Shown: positions 19,219-29,517, counted from the stretch's first letter. The stretch is DNA of 64,000 nucleotides from Paulinella micropora (GCA_019918135.1 WBZZ01003307.1:200001-264000); one strand, 5' to 3'. Numbers and translations are program-made. Notes: a model not told the origin generated them from the letters alone.

Positions 19219-19796
19219 ATGTTGCTAGCCGCGCTACCGGCTGATCTTTTGGTGGAAGTGCTGTCGTACCTCCGCATCGGCGAGGTGCGCACGCGATCCG
19301 CCACCTGAAAACGCACACAAACCGGTTCGCGCGCGGCCGGTGGAAACGGCGCAAAGTGCAGAACGGCGAGCTGTCCGGCCTGCACAAGTTCCTGAACGCT
19401 ACTTTTAATTACGAGACCAAGTCGCTGCCACGCCTCATCAACACCGTGTCGCGCAAGAGCGAAGTTATCTGCTTTGCCTGCGTCCAAAAAAAGACGGTCG
19501 AGGGCTACTGTGGCACCTGTTTCGTGTTTCACCACTGCGACCGGGTAATCACGCCCTTCGCCGCGTGCAGGCGCATGGGCCGCACGTCTTTCCCAGTGCC
19601 CAAGACGACACGAGACTCCGTCGTGGCCCTGGCGTACGTACCGGCCTACCGCTTCCGGCAAGCATACGAGGACGCGGGCTGGCCGGTGCTGCAAATAGAC
19701 AAGTGGACCAGTTACTTGTGGCAGACGGGAGCCGAAGAGACAGCCGCTGGGTTTAAGCCCCGGTTCAACAATAATCTGTACATTACTGATTTTTGA
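19219..19796 (+). pseudogene. F-box-like protein with Cys-rich core
   Basis: The first residues read MLLAALPADLLVEVLSYLRI, a good F-box start (L-P-x-x-L-L-x-E-V-L-S-Y-L). The later part carries a Cys cluster (VICFACVQKKTVEGYCGTCF with FHHCDR) and ends VLQIDKWTSYLWQTGAEETA. F-box proteins bring targets to SCF ubiquitin ligases, and viruses use them to direct host protein turnover. The frame is not continuous as found. It follows the ATPase on the same strand after 50 bases. The Cys cluster could bind zinc. No ankyrin or LRR repeats are visible, unlike the F-box genes of the GC-rich half. Confidence 0.5.
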
Positions 19797-19815
19797 ATTT
19801 TCTTCTTGATCTTTT

Positions 19816-20376
19816 TTATTGAAAAGTAAAATGCTCTGGGAAGCTATCAAGTTCATTTTCTTCTTCCCCGTCCTGCTCGTAAGTCAGAACAGGGGTCAGG
19901 AGTTCGAAAGGATGCATTGTCTCTTCTTCGGCGTCAACTGCACTAACTGCCTCGTCCAGAGTAGATTGGAACGCGTTTGTTGTGTCTGGAGCGAGCTCGG
20001 CAAGAACTGCAAGTCCGTCCCTGACGCCCTCGAGATTGCTCACGGCAGCGGCGACGCTTGGTACAGAGGGCTGGTCGCTGACCCTGGCTTGTGTCCGCCT
20101 TGAGGGGCGTACGTTCCAGTCCGACGCGAATTGTTCCACCACTTCGGCCGCGATTTCAGGGGCACAAACCCACGTGCCCGCACGTTGCCCGCGTTGTTTC
20201 GGGAATTTGAATTTCGAAATGTGACCGTTGGCCAAGCGGTAGGGGTGCAGCTGGAGATGCCGACGTATTCTTTCCGCGCAACGGCTAGGAGTCAAAAAAG
20301 GAAACGTTTTCCCGGCAAAATCAATCAGCGAAATTTTCCCGTCTGGTGCCACTCGGCACGGCTTTACTTGGCTCAT
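19816..20376 (-). CDS. KilA-N/Bro-like DNA-binding protein (tentative)
   Basis: An intact 186-codon ORF from ATG, preceded by ATTAAAAGCTCATAATCTG. Residues about 10-85 read ISLIDFAGKTFPF, then AERIRRHLQLHPYRLANG, then KFKFPKQRGQRAGTWVCAPE and EVVEQF. This order of short strand, helix and GQR-containing strand recalls KilA-N/Bro-type domains of viruses and phages, but the match is loose. The rest is acidic and helical, ending EENELDSFPEHFTF. A regulatory protein of the element is plausible. It is convergent with the F-box-like gene, 20 bases apart. Confidence 0.4.
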   Translation of the reverse strand: MSQVKPCRVAPDGKISLIDFAGKTFPFLTPSRCAERIRRHLQLHPYRLANGHISKFKFPKQRGQRAGTWVCAPEIAAEVVEQFASDWNVRPSRRTQARVSDQPSVPSVAAAVSNLEGVRDGLAVLAELAPDTTNAFQSTLDEAVSAVDAEEETMHPFELLTPVLTYEQDGEEENELDSFPEHFTFQ

Positions 20377-20431
20377 TGCACTTTACGAGTTCAATAAAAG
20401 TCAGATTATGAGCTTTTAATTCTTGAATCTC

Positions 20432-20833
20432 TTAGCACAATTGCATAAACCGCGTGATCTGAGCGGCTGGTGTAGGATCGGCCGTATCAAGAGCGACATT
20501 TGCATGATTGGCAAAACGGTAGGAAGCCTTCACGGAAAAAATGGAATCTAACGTTCCGCGCCAAAAACCGGGCCGGCGCAGTTCTCCGGCATGGTGCTGC
20601 AAATTTGCCGCGAAAAATTCCACAGCCTACCGGCGTAACCGTTCGGCTCTGGTCTCGCGAGGCAGCTGTTTGAGTGTGAGCGGAATGACATACGCGAGCT
20701 CGCCCTTCAGTCGGTTGAAGTCCTCCGCCAACCTAACCCCTTGGTCCACGATGGCCTGCACAATCTTGAGCAAGTCGGGCTCCGTCAGGGACGGGACGCT
20801 GCGTGTTTGCACTTTTACAGAATCGTAGAACAT
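20432..20833 (-). pseudogene. Unknown small protein
   Basis: About 130 codons from MFYDSVKVQTRSVPSLTEPD. The first half is helical (LLKIVQAIVDQGVRLAEDFN, then LAYVIPLTLKQL); the later part reads MEFFAANLQHHAGE, with SYRFANHANVALDTAD near the end. The frame is not continuous as found and no family is recognised. It lies between the KilA-like gene and the recombinase on the same strand. Confidence 0.4.
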
Positions 20834-20879
20834 CTGGGACTTGAGGTTCGAGACGCCTCGGTGTTGTTGGCAGATATCG

Positions 20880-22285
20880 TTATCTACTCAAAGACAGAAG
20901 CAGAGCATCTGGCTCACGTATCGGACATACTGAGACGCCTAGAAGCCTTCGGCCAAACATCAGTGAGTGGCCGAGCACCCGCGACATGAAGATGGTGCGC
21001 GAGACTTGGCTGTGCTCACCGTACAGCGCGTAGGCGCAGTTGGCGTAGATGGCCTGGAGCTTGTGTGGGCTGGGGATGAGAAAATCCTTCGCTCGTTCGT
21101 AGTGCATCTGCGTGAGGTAGTCGAACGTGTTTGAAAACCCCGCTCCCTTCATGGCCGCGGTGACCTGGTCGTTAATGAGCGCTTGGCTAGGCGTGTCTGT
21201 CACTTTTTTCGACTCGGCGAGCGTGTTCATCCACGGCAGCGTCGAGACCTTCATCCGTTTGGCAGGCGGAGCCAGAGGTTGCTCGTCCTCCTGCTAAGAT
21301 CTCTGTGTCGGCCGGGTCTGAGTCGGGCGCGGCCCCCTTCTTGGCCGCCCTGTGCTGGACGACGTGCTTCTGCCGCCCGATCTCCGAGAAGATGATATGT
21401 TCCTCTTCGTTCACTGGCAAGAACTCCGACCATTTCCAGAGTTCTATCTGCCGGCAGCCCAGAATCGCGAGCAGCAGGAAGCTCTGCAGGGCCCAGAGCG
21501 GGTAGCGCATCGTCGGCGCAAAGGGGCCGGTGTTGGTGCGCTTGGCCTCGGCCGATTCGAAACAGTCCGCTTCGGCTAGCATGGCCTGGTACAGTTCGTC
21601 CAGGAACGCAAACCACGGGTCCGCGAGCAAGGTGTTCCGCTCGGTCATCTTCTTGACATTGACTTCGTTCGTCTGCCTGACGGTGCGCTGGTTCAGCGTC
21701 CTGTCGCGGAAGAGGGACCCTTGCGTAAAGTGCTTGACCACGAACTCCTTGCCCCAAGCGCACCGCGAGGGCTGTTTGGAATGGTCTTTTTTCTTTATGT
21801 CCGCTTCCTTGTTGCTCGCGAGAATGAGCCACTGGGTCCTGAACTTCACGTACGCCTTGCTTCTCGTGTCGGAGTGCGGCTTGCATGCGTCCACCAGGTC
21901 GTTGATGTACGGCAGCCATTGTTCGACATCGCTGCGCAAGCGCAGCAGCTGGGCGCAGCAGTCCAGGACACAGATCCAGAAGGGCTTCTTGGCCGCGCCC
22001 TTGACAGTGCAATACTGGTGGTTGGGGCCGAACACGTAAGTCCTGAAGGAACCGACGTCGTCGTGCCATTCGTCGCGCTTCTCTATTCTGGCGGCGCTGT
22101 CCGGAAGCGTGAGCCAGGCATTCTCGTCCGAGGTCGCGATGACCTTGAAATCGACCATGGTCGCCTCCTTCGAAGACAACAGCTTCTCGTCGTCTAGCCC
22201 CGTGCCGCGAAAAGTGTCGACCGCGTGCAGCACGCCGCTCTTCTCGGTGCCCTTGATGATAAACTCGCTCCATTTACCCACGCCA
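20880..22285 (-). pseudogene. Tyrosine recombinase, protelomerase (telomere resolvase)-like
   Basis: The central part reads MRYPLWALQSFLLLAILGCR, then QIELWKWSEFLP, then EEEHIIFSEIGRQKH. This matches the order of the first catalytic Arg helix (LATGRR..E) and the beta-hairpin Lys (FSGQAKKR) of phage telomere resolvases better than it matches ordinary integrases. Downstream are HKLQAIYANCAYALYGEHS and SRTIFMSRVLGHSLM, corresponding to the second-Arg box (HxxR; here HKLQ) and the LGH box. Such enzymes cut a palindrome and seal it as hairpin ends, or integrate DNA. The frame is not continuous as found. The 5' end runs without an ATG into the composition switch, so the N-terminus may be missing. 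Confidence 0.55.
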
Positions 22286-22310
22286 CCGTCCGCGGCGGAG
22301 GGGGGCGTCC
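22270..22310. other. Composition junction between element and GC-rich half
   Basis: Within about 40 bases the G+C content and codon style change abruptly: to the left a normal-codon recombinase (GVGKWSEFIIKGTEKSG on the minus strand), to the right Arg/Ala/Gly/Pro-biased coding DNA of a membrane protein. Both genes are on the minus strand and both seem cut at this point (the recombinase lacks a start; the membrane protein lacks a clear end). This could be an insertion edge, a recombination point or an assembly join. No target-site duplication or terminal repeat is visible. Confidence 0.6.
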
Positions 22311-22870
22311 GCCGGACCGGCAGCGCCGCGCGGCGCAGACCGTGACGCACAGCGCGAGCACGGCCCACGCCAGGGCCCCGCAGGCTGCCAGGCGCCTGGT
22401 GTACCGGTCGGTGCACACCAGGACGGACGTGTAGGCCACGCGGCACTGGTAGGCGTCGTGGCAGGTCACACGGAAGCGCAGGGTCACGTCGGGGTGGGCG
22501 GGCTGACGCAGGCCGGCGCGGCTGCTGACCTCGAGCACGTCGGGGGGTAGAACCGCTCCTCCACCCGGGGCCCGCGCACGCGCACGGCGTCGTCCTGGTA
22601 GTGCCACTCCACCGCGCCACACGTGGTCGCGACTACGCTCGCGACCTCCAAGGACTCGCACTGCGGGAACCTGACGAACGGCTGTACTTCGAACACCGTC
22701 GCGCTCTCTAGCGGCCCCAGTACTAGTAGGTGGTGTGCGTAGGGCCGGGCGGCGGGGGCGGGCTCGGCGCACAGCGCCTGGAACAGAGGCCCTTGCACAG
22801 ACAGTACTAGCCGCGGGCTGGGCCCGGCGCACCATACTGACCACAGGCGCCATAGCTGCAGCCGGGACAT
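22300..22870 (-). CDS. Single-pass membrane protein, function unknown
   Basis: The ATG at 22,870 gives MSRLQLWRLWSVWCAG, a short possible signal or membrane start, followed by a beta-rich ectodomain (SPRLVLSVQGPLFQALCAEP, then ATVFEVQPFVRFPQC and VEWHYQDDAVRVRGP). After CHDAYQCRVAYTSVLVCTDR comes a membrane helix LAACGALAWAVLALCVTVCA and basic ARRCR, so a type I layout of about 190 residues. The coding signal changes frame once, which may be real damage or sequence error. The end merges into the composition junction. No family is recognised. Confidence 0.5.
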
Positions 22871-23264
22871 GACTGCTAGCACCGGCCTGGGGGCAAACTC
22901 CCTCCCTCCCCTGGGCCCCAGAAGTTGCGACCACGGGCGCGCGGTGCGTGTGCGTGTGGGTAGGTGTGTGTGTAGTCAGTAGGTGTGTAGTAGGTGTCTA
23001 AGCAGGACGGGGAAGGGGAGGGGGGGAGGGTGTGCGTCCTCCGCTCCGTACCACCAGCCCCCTCCCACCCTTCGCCCTCCCCATCCCGCCGCTCACAAGC
23101 CCGCGCCGCCTTCCCTCCACCACCCTCGGGGTTGGCACGGGGCCCCCCGGCAGCCTCCCAGAAAGGAGGGAAAGGAGCGGGGGCGTGGCTGACTGCTGTC
23201 CTTGCCTCTCTGCGGCGCCGCCTGCCGCCTTCGTCGGCTCGGCTTCCTCCCTCAGCCAGCCGTG
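22871..23264. other. Divergent intergenic stretch with GT-rich and pyrimidine-rich low complexity
   Basis: This holds a GTGTGTGGGTAGGTGTGTGT-type stretch (about 22,948-23,000), G-rich and C-rich runs, and no convincing gene. It separates the divergent membrane-protein and surface-protein genes and so should contain both promoters. No clear TATA box is seen. Confidence 0.5.
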
Positions 23265-26200
23265 ATGGGCATCGCCTGGCTGGGTGACCTCTGGGCCGCC
23301 CTGGCGCCCCGCGCCGGGGCCTATTGTGTGCTGCCCCGGCGCGAGCCGGTTAGCACTGACCTCGTGCTGGAGCTGTCGGTACTAGCAGGTGGCACGACCA
23401 GGACGCTGCCCATGGCCGGCGCCAACGGCGCGCGCCGCCGCCGCGCGGCGCAGGCCGGCGACAGTTTGGTGGTGTTCTGGGGCGACGGCACGCCGGCCCA
23501 GAGTTGCAGCTCTGCCGAGCCCTGTGCCCACACGTTCCGCGGGGGGGGCCTGGTTCAGGTTCTGGTAGTCGGTCCGGTCGTGGGTTGGGCCATGACACTG
23601 GAGTGGCGCCAACAGCAGACAGGGGAAGTTGGGCTGCTGCGCATCACGCAGTGGGGTGGGCTGCAGCTGGCGCCCGGCACGGGCTACCACTTCTACGGCG
23701 AGGCCGCGCTGGTTTCGCTGCCGCCGTTGTCAGACCTGGACACCTCACACGTCACGTCGCTGGCGTACAGCTTCGCGGAGCTGTCGCCCGCCGCGTGCTT
23801 CGACGTCTCGGGCCTGCAAACTGGTTCGGCCACTTCGTTGCGAGCGGCGTTCGCCGACTCCCCCTGCCTGAAGTTCGCCAACGTGAGCGGTTGGGACACG
23901 TCGCGGGTCCTGGACACGGCGTGGCTGTTCCGCGGCACGGCGGCGACCACCATCCCGGGCCTGGAGCGCTGGAACCTGACGCAGGTCGTGAACGCGACCG
24001 GCATGTTCGCAGCGGCGGCCGAGCTGCGCGCTGACCTGTCGGGTTGGAGGCTGGACAACCTGCGGGAGGCCGGGAGCCTGCTGGCCGGCGCACCACTCCT
24101 GGCCCAGGACCTGAGTGGTTGGGGGGCTAACCTGACGGCCCAGTCCTGCCTGGAGCTGGTGCAGGCCTCGGGCCTGGCGGCCGGGCAGGCGCCGCTGACC
24201 TGCCAGCAATGGCTACCACCCCCGGAGGCATCTTCCCTGCCGTCGCCCCCGCGAAGCCCCGGGCTCTCGTCCAGCCCGGCCGCGAGCCCTAGCCAGAGGG
24301 GGGACCCCTCGCCCGGCCCCAGCCGGAGCGGCGGCGCCAGCGACAGCCCCAGCCCGACTACCACCCACAGCCAGACACCCGCGGGGCCGGGTCCGCCCTC
24401 GTCGCCGGGCGCGACGGGCTCGCCCACGCCTACACCCTCGCCGAGCGCCACGGGCTCGCCCACGCGCAGCCCCAGCCCGACTACCACCCACAGCGAGACA
24501 CCCGCGGGGCCGGGTCCGCCCTCGCCACCGGGCGCGACGGGCTCGCCCACGCCCACGCCTACACCCTCGCCGAGCGCCACGGGCTCGCCCACGCCCACGC
24601 CTACACCCTCAGCGAGCGCCACGGGCTCGCCCACGCCCACGCCTACACCCTCAGCGAGCGCCACGGGCTCGCCCACGCGCAGCCCCAGCCCGACTACCAC
24701 CCACAGCGAGACACCCGCGGGGCCGGGTTTGCCCTCTTCGCCGAGCGCCACGGGCTCGCCCACGCCTACCCGCAGCCCGCCCGGCTCGTCTACGCCCACG
24801 CCCACGCCCACGGGCAGCGCGACCGCCAGCGCGTCGGCGACCTGGTCACCCACGGCCACCCCGAGCAGTAGCCCGAGCCCCACCGCTACGGCGACGCGGA
24901 CACCGAGCCAGAGCCCGAACTATTTAAGTATTGCGCCGCCGGGCCCTCGGTCGTGCCCTTCTTCCAGAACTTTTCCGCCGACGTGTCGGGGCCTTGGGCG
25001 GCGACCTGCTCCGGCCTGCAGTCTACGGGCCGGCGCTGTTGGCACGCGTTCGACGGCACCGAGTACCCGGAGCAGCGGCTGGCGGTTGGCGCCGCGCCGC
25101 GTGAGTGGCTGAGCCGCGGCTACTACCTGGGCCCCGAGAGCCGTGCTCCTGGCTCTTACGTGGGGCCCACCACCACCAACACCACTCGCAACGAGCAGCT
25201 CGCGGGCGAATGGCTGCAGCTGCGCCGCCTGGACGGCCGGCCAGTGCGCCTGACAGACTTCACGCTGGCCGGCTACCTGCCGGGCACGGCCCGGCCCCCC
25301 TGGCGCGGCGGGGCCCCGCGCCGGCTCTACCTGGCCGCGACGGCGCAGGGCAGCGACGAGGGGAATTGGACGGTACTGTACGAAACCCCGCGGGGCGGAC
25401 AGGAGGATGCCTGGGGCTACCGCTGGAGGCGGAACTACGTGCTGAACGCGTCCGGCGACTACCTAACGTACCGCTGGATCTTTGCCGAGGTGTACCCCTA
25501 CTACAACCGGACCGGGCGCGGCGCTACGCCCACCTGGGACAATGCGACCAGCCGCACCGACCCCGACCAGGAGTGGTCCCTCGCCGCCTCGAGCTACGCC
25601 GCCAACGCACAGCACGTGTGGCGGGCCTTCAACGGCCGCGCCGACGTGGTCACCGACTACTGGTCCTCTGCGGCCGGCACGTACCTGGCGCCGGGCGGCC
25701 TGCCCGCCGCCGGCGCGGCCGTGACGTACAACGTGGATGGCGGCGGCAGCCCCAACCGCAGCCGCACGTTCGCCGTGGCCGGCACGGCCGGCTCCTTCTA
25801 CACTACCTTCCGCCTCGTGGTGCTCGAGACCCTGTCCGTTTACGGCAGCGCGGTCGTGGGCGAGCTCTCGTTCGCCTTGGAAGAGCTGGCCCTGCGCAAC
25901 CAGCCCCAGGGCTACAGTGACCCGGGCTCGGTGGCGCAGCTGCTGGCGCCGGTCTGGAACCACAAGGCTAGCTAGAACGCGGGCCAGGACGCCGACGTGG
26001 TACTCTCCTCTTCTTCCAGCCTCGGCGTGGACCAGGACGTCTGGTACGCCTTCGACGGGGCGGCCCAGACGGACGCCAATTACTGGTCCTGCTCGGCCGC
26101 GGAACTGTACAACAGCACGGCGTACGGCATCGCGCTGTTTAACATGTCCAATACCTCCTGGATAGACGGCAACCTGACCTGGCGCGGCGCCTGGGTGCAG

Positions 26201-28773
26201 GCCGAGTACCGCCGCAGCGCTAGGCGCGTCGTCCAGTTCCGGCCCGTGCCCAGGTACGGCCTGGGACAGAAGGCCCCGAAGACTTCTGTGCTGCTGGGCA
26301 GCCACGACGGCGGCCAGCGCTGGTCGAAGCTCTACCTAGACATGATGCCCCCCGCCAGCGCCACGCGGCCCCTGACGCTGCCGCCCGGGCTGGACGCCTA
26401 CGCCCTGCTGCGCTTCGTCGCGGTGAACACCCGTGCGGACAGCCTGGGCCCGGGCTACCTGGTGCCGGCCGAGCTCGGGGAGCTGTGGCTGGAGTTCGAG
26501 GGGCCGGACGGCTGGTCGCGCTTCTCGTCGGGGTTCGAAATCACCCCGCAGTACGGCCTGCACGATGTGAAGCTCGCCTTCAACGGCCTGGGGGCGACGG
26601 TCGGGGACTTCTGGTGCTCGGCCCCGGGCTACCAGACCAACGGGCTCGTCAACCAGAGCGCGGCGGCGCAGACCCCGAACGTGGACGGGACCACCACCGT
26701 CTGGGGCGAGTGGGTGCAACTCGCGCACCGCAGCACGGCGCGCCGCGTCCGTTCGCTCTTCCTCACGACCCGCCAGACCTACTTCGACGAGGCGCCCCGG
26801 CAGTTCCGGCTGCTGGGCAGCCAGGACGGCGCGGCCTGGACGACCGTGTACCACGCCGACCCCGTGCCCACGACCCCGGCCTGGGGTGCCGGCGCGGCCC
26901 AGACCAAACAGTTCGACGTCCCGGCCGGCGCGGTGGCCTACCGCTTGTACCGCTTCGTGGTGACCGAGACGGGCCAGGCGTACGGCAGCGCCGTCCTGGG
27001 TGACCTGGCGCTGAACTTCGAGGACCCCCGGGCGCCGTGGCCCGTGCCCAACGCGTCCGACGGCTGGTCGGTGGACGCCTCCAGCCTGCTGGTCGAAGCG
27101 GGCTTCGACCACGGGGCCTGGCGGGCCTTCAACGGCCTGGCCAATGCGCAGGAGGACTACTGGTGCTCCCGCGCCGGCACCTACTACGCGAATGGCACCG
27201 CCAACCCCGGCAGCGCGGCCGCACGCCCAACGTGGACGGCGCCACCACCCTGTACGGCGAGTGGCTGCAGCTCGCGCACTCGGCCCAGCGGCGGCGCCTG
27301 GTGTCCCTGACGCTCACGGCCAGGTTCCAGTACTCGTCCGAGGGCGGGCCGAGGAAGTTCAGCTTGCTGGGCAGCAACGACACCCTGGCCTGGCAGACGC
27401 TGGTGGGGCAGGCGTCGGCGCTGGCTTGGGCCGGCGGCACTAACCAAACCAAGACGTGGGCGGTACCGGCGGCCGGCGCCGGCCGCTGGGCGCACTCGGT
27501 GTTCCGCCTGGTCGTCACGGAAACCACGAACCCCTACGGCACGGCGCAGGTCGGCGAACTGTCGCTGGCGTTCGAGGACGCCGAGCTCAGCGCCGAGGTG
27601 CCGGAGCTGTACCCGGCGCTGGTGCAGGGCCCCGCCGGCCCCTGCGGGCCCGGTCAGCGCTGCGAGTCGCAGGCCGGGGGCTTCGGCTGCCCCTGCGCGA
27701 CTGGCTTTGAGGCAGCCGCGGCCGGCGGCTGCGCCGACACCGACGAGTGCACCTTCCGTCGCAGCCCGGTTCCCCAGCCCAACCGCACCTTCACGTTGGC
27801 CGACCGCGGGAAGACCTGCCTCCCGTCCTCGTACAGCGGCAACGACGGCTGTGAGCAGGCGTTCAAGGCGCAGCCCAACCCGCTCGGGGGAGTCTGGACG
27901 TCAGGCCCCGAATTCGGCGCGGCCAACGGCTCCTGCACGCCAAGCTGCGGGGACTACACCAATCCCCCCGGCACCTGGCTCACGGTCAACGTGGGAGCGG
28001 CCTACCGGCTGCGCGCGGTGGGGATCCGGCCCGCGGCGGGCAGTGCGCAGGACACCGCCCCCCAGAACATGAGCGTGTACGCCTCCCTGTACATCACGAG
28101 CCTCACCGCGAGCTACTGGGGCAGCCTGCGCAAGCTCGACTGGCTCAACGCGGCCGAGCCGGACCTGGTCTGGTTCGAGCTGCCCCCGCGGCCGGCCCAG
28201 CTCGTGCAGCTCGTGGTCCACTCGGTCGGCAACCCGGCCAACAATACCGCCCGGCGCTCGTCGGTCAAGCTCAACCAGCTGAGCTTCGACACGGCGGACA
28301 GCCTCGTGCCCGTGCAGCCCTGGTCCGCCGCCGACGTGGGCGTGCGCGTGGCCGTGTCCAGCCAGCACGCCGACTACCCGGCCTGCACGGCGGCCAAGAC
28401 CTTTGACTACGAAACCGCCACGGACTGCTCGGCCTGGTATAGCGCGCCCGGCTATGACCCGGCCACGGGCCGCTACGTGGACGCCAGCGGCCGCACCATC
28501 GGCAGCTGGGCTTTTCCGGGCGAGCACGTGACGTACGACCTGGGCGCCGCCTACACGCTGACGAGCGTGGCGCTGTCGGTACGCTACGACGCCCACGTCA
28601 GCGGGCCCAACAACCTGACGCTGGGGATCAGCAACCAGTCCCTGGACGGCCCCTTCCAGCTGTGGCAGACGGGGGGGTGGCTGCCGTGGCAGGCGGACCA
28701 GCACGGCCGCGCCTGGTGGTTCGACCCCGGCAACGTCGTCACGGGCCGGTTCGTGTATGTCCGTGCTGCATAA
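23265..28773 (+). CDS. Large modular surface protein: PKD-like, DUF285/BspA-like, mucin-like stalk, discoidin-like modules, EGF-like
   Basis: A coding region of about 1,835 codons from ATG. Residues about 60-110 hold a PKD-like strand pair (VVFWGDGTPAQSC, then HTFRGGGLVQVLVVG). Residues 140-320 are DUF285/BspA-like repeats (FANVSGWDTSRVLDTAWLFR, RADLSGWRL, QDLSGW). Then comes a 220-residue Pro/Ser/Thr stalk, several discoidin-like modules (motif GEWLQL...LLGS-x-D-x-x-x-W...FRLVVTET...YG-x-A-x-x-GEL), an EGF-like unit (CGPGQRCESQAGGFGCPC, DTDEC) near 27,640-27,760, and a last discoidin-like part. N-glycosylation sites are many. Frames change several times, so the gene is damaged, spliced or affected by sequence error. 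No final membrane anchor is seen. Likely an adhesin. Confidence 0.65.
24240..24920 (+). repeat. Pro/Ser/Thr coding repeat (mucin-like stalk)
   Basis: Near-identical DNA units encode ATGSPTPTPTPSPS and SPTTTHSETPAGPGPPS. The longest unit, CAGCCCGACTACCACCCACA with its flanks, recurs three times (24,350, 24,475 and 24,690). The reading frame is kept in all copies. On the opposite strand this gives long Val/Gly open frames that are not genes. Confidence 0.8.
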
Positions 28774-29020
28774 AGAGGCACGCAAAACAGTACCCACGCT
28801 CGGCCTCGGGGTGCTGTTGCTCGTCCTCCAGCTCGGCCTGGCGGATGTCCTCGTACAGACACACCCGTTCGTACGCCGGAGCCTCCGGGGGGCCTTCGCC
28901 CCCCTCGCCCCAGCCCGGGGGGGCGTGGTCCGCCCCTCCTGGGTCCGCCCCTCCCGGCTCACTGTCGGCGGAGAGGGGTGGGGTGCCGAAACTACTCAGG
29001 GCGGCCGGATAGTGCTGCAT
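28739..29020 (-). CDS. Small acidic protein with C-terminal CxxC
   Basis: A 93-codon ORF with an ATG at 29,020 (MQHYPAALSSFGTPP). It has a Gly/Pro/Ala-rich acidic first half and a more structured second half (YERVCLYEDIRQAELEDEQQ, then ERGYCFACLFMQHGH). The CFAC pair plus His could bind zinc. It overlaps the end of the surface-protein gene on the other strand by 35 bases. No family is recognised. It could be a shadow frame of GC-rich DNA, but amino-acid variety in the second half favours a real gene. Confidence 0.4.
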   Translation of the reverse strand: MQHYPAALSSFGTPPLSADSEPGGADPGGADHAPPGWGEGGEGPPEAPAYERVCLYEDIRQAELEDEQQHPEAERGYCFACLFMQHGHTRTGP

Positions 29021-29517
29021 GGCAGGCCAACAAGGGGTGGGAGAGAGGGAGCAGCGGCGCGGGAGAGGCAGGCTTTCTGCGCTGTTTGGCGGACTGCCCC
29101 CCCCCCCCCCACCGGCGCCGGCGGCCGGGTTTTCCCGCCCCCCCCCCCTTCTCCCTCCCCGCTGCCCGCCCCCCGTCCCTGCCTGCTGCTCTCTCTTCCC
29201 CCTCCGCTCCGCCGGGGGGGCGGCCCTGTCCCTGCCTGCTGCTCTCCTCCTTCCCCCTCCACTCCGCCGGGGGCCGGCCACCCTGGCCAACCGGCCGGGG
29301 ACGGACCGCCGGCCGCGGAGAGGGGGGGGGGAGAGAGGAGGCCCCTCCCCTCCCTCCTCCTCGACCCCCTCCGCTCCGCCCGGGGCCGGCCCTGCGGGCG
29401 TGCGCCGGCCACACTTGCCAGCCGGGGGTGGTCCCCTCCCCCTCTCCCCCCGCGCCTGCAGTCCGTCCCCGGCGGTGCTCGCCAACCCGCTGCCCTCCTC
29501 CTGGGCAGCTGCGGGGC
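29021..29517. other. Intergenic G/C-tract island
   Basis: Very G/C-rich low-complexity DNA with runs of 8 to 13 G or C and repeats of the type CCTGCCTGCTGCTCTC / CTCCGCTCCGCCGGGG (copies near 29,180-29,220 and 29,235-29,275). Several long open frames cross it on both strands but all are Pro/Arg/Gly/Ala shadows. It lies between the divergent small minus-strand gene and the plus-strand stalk protein. Confidence 0.6.

Larger units (their letters stand above)
1..22285. mobile_element. Virus-like element with double-jelly-roll capsid, packaging ATPase and protelomerase-like recombinase
   Basis: This stretch is set apart by moderate G+C, A/T-rich intergenic gaps and a viral gene set: fibre, ribonucleotide reductase small subunit, penton-like protein, RuvC/A22-like resolvase, HMG-like protein, double-jelly-roll major capsid, coiled-coil virion-type protein, A32/FtsK ATPase, F-box-like protein and tyrosine recombinase. 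MCP plus penton plus A32-type ATPase is the morphogenesis module of Varidnaviria; the small size and gene mix point to Yaravirus-like or Polinton-like viruses rather than a large NCLDV. No polymerase, protease or retroviral-type integrase is visible. The right end is the abrupt composition switch near 22,285; the left end is beyond the window. The element appears broken (about fifteen to twenty apparent breaks) although coding character persists, so it is young or affected by sequence error. Confidence 0.8.

Noticed and set aside
23693-24883. Minus-strand open frame rich in Val/Gly (GVGVGEPVALG)
   Set aside because: It is the mirror of the Pro/Ser/Thr coding repeat on the plus strand, with no start context or domain.
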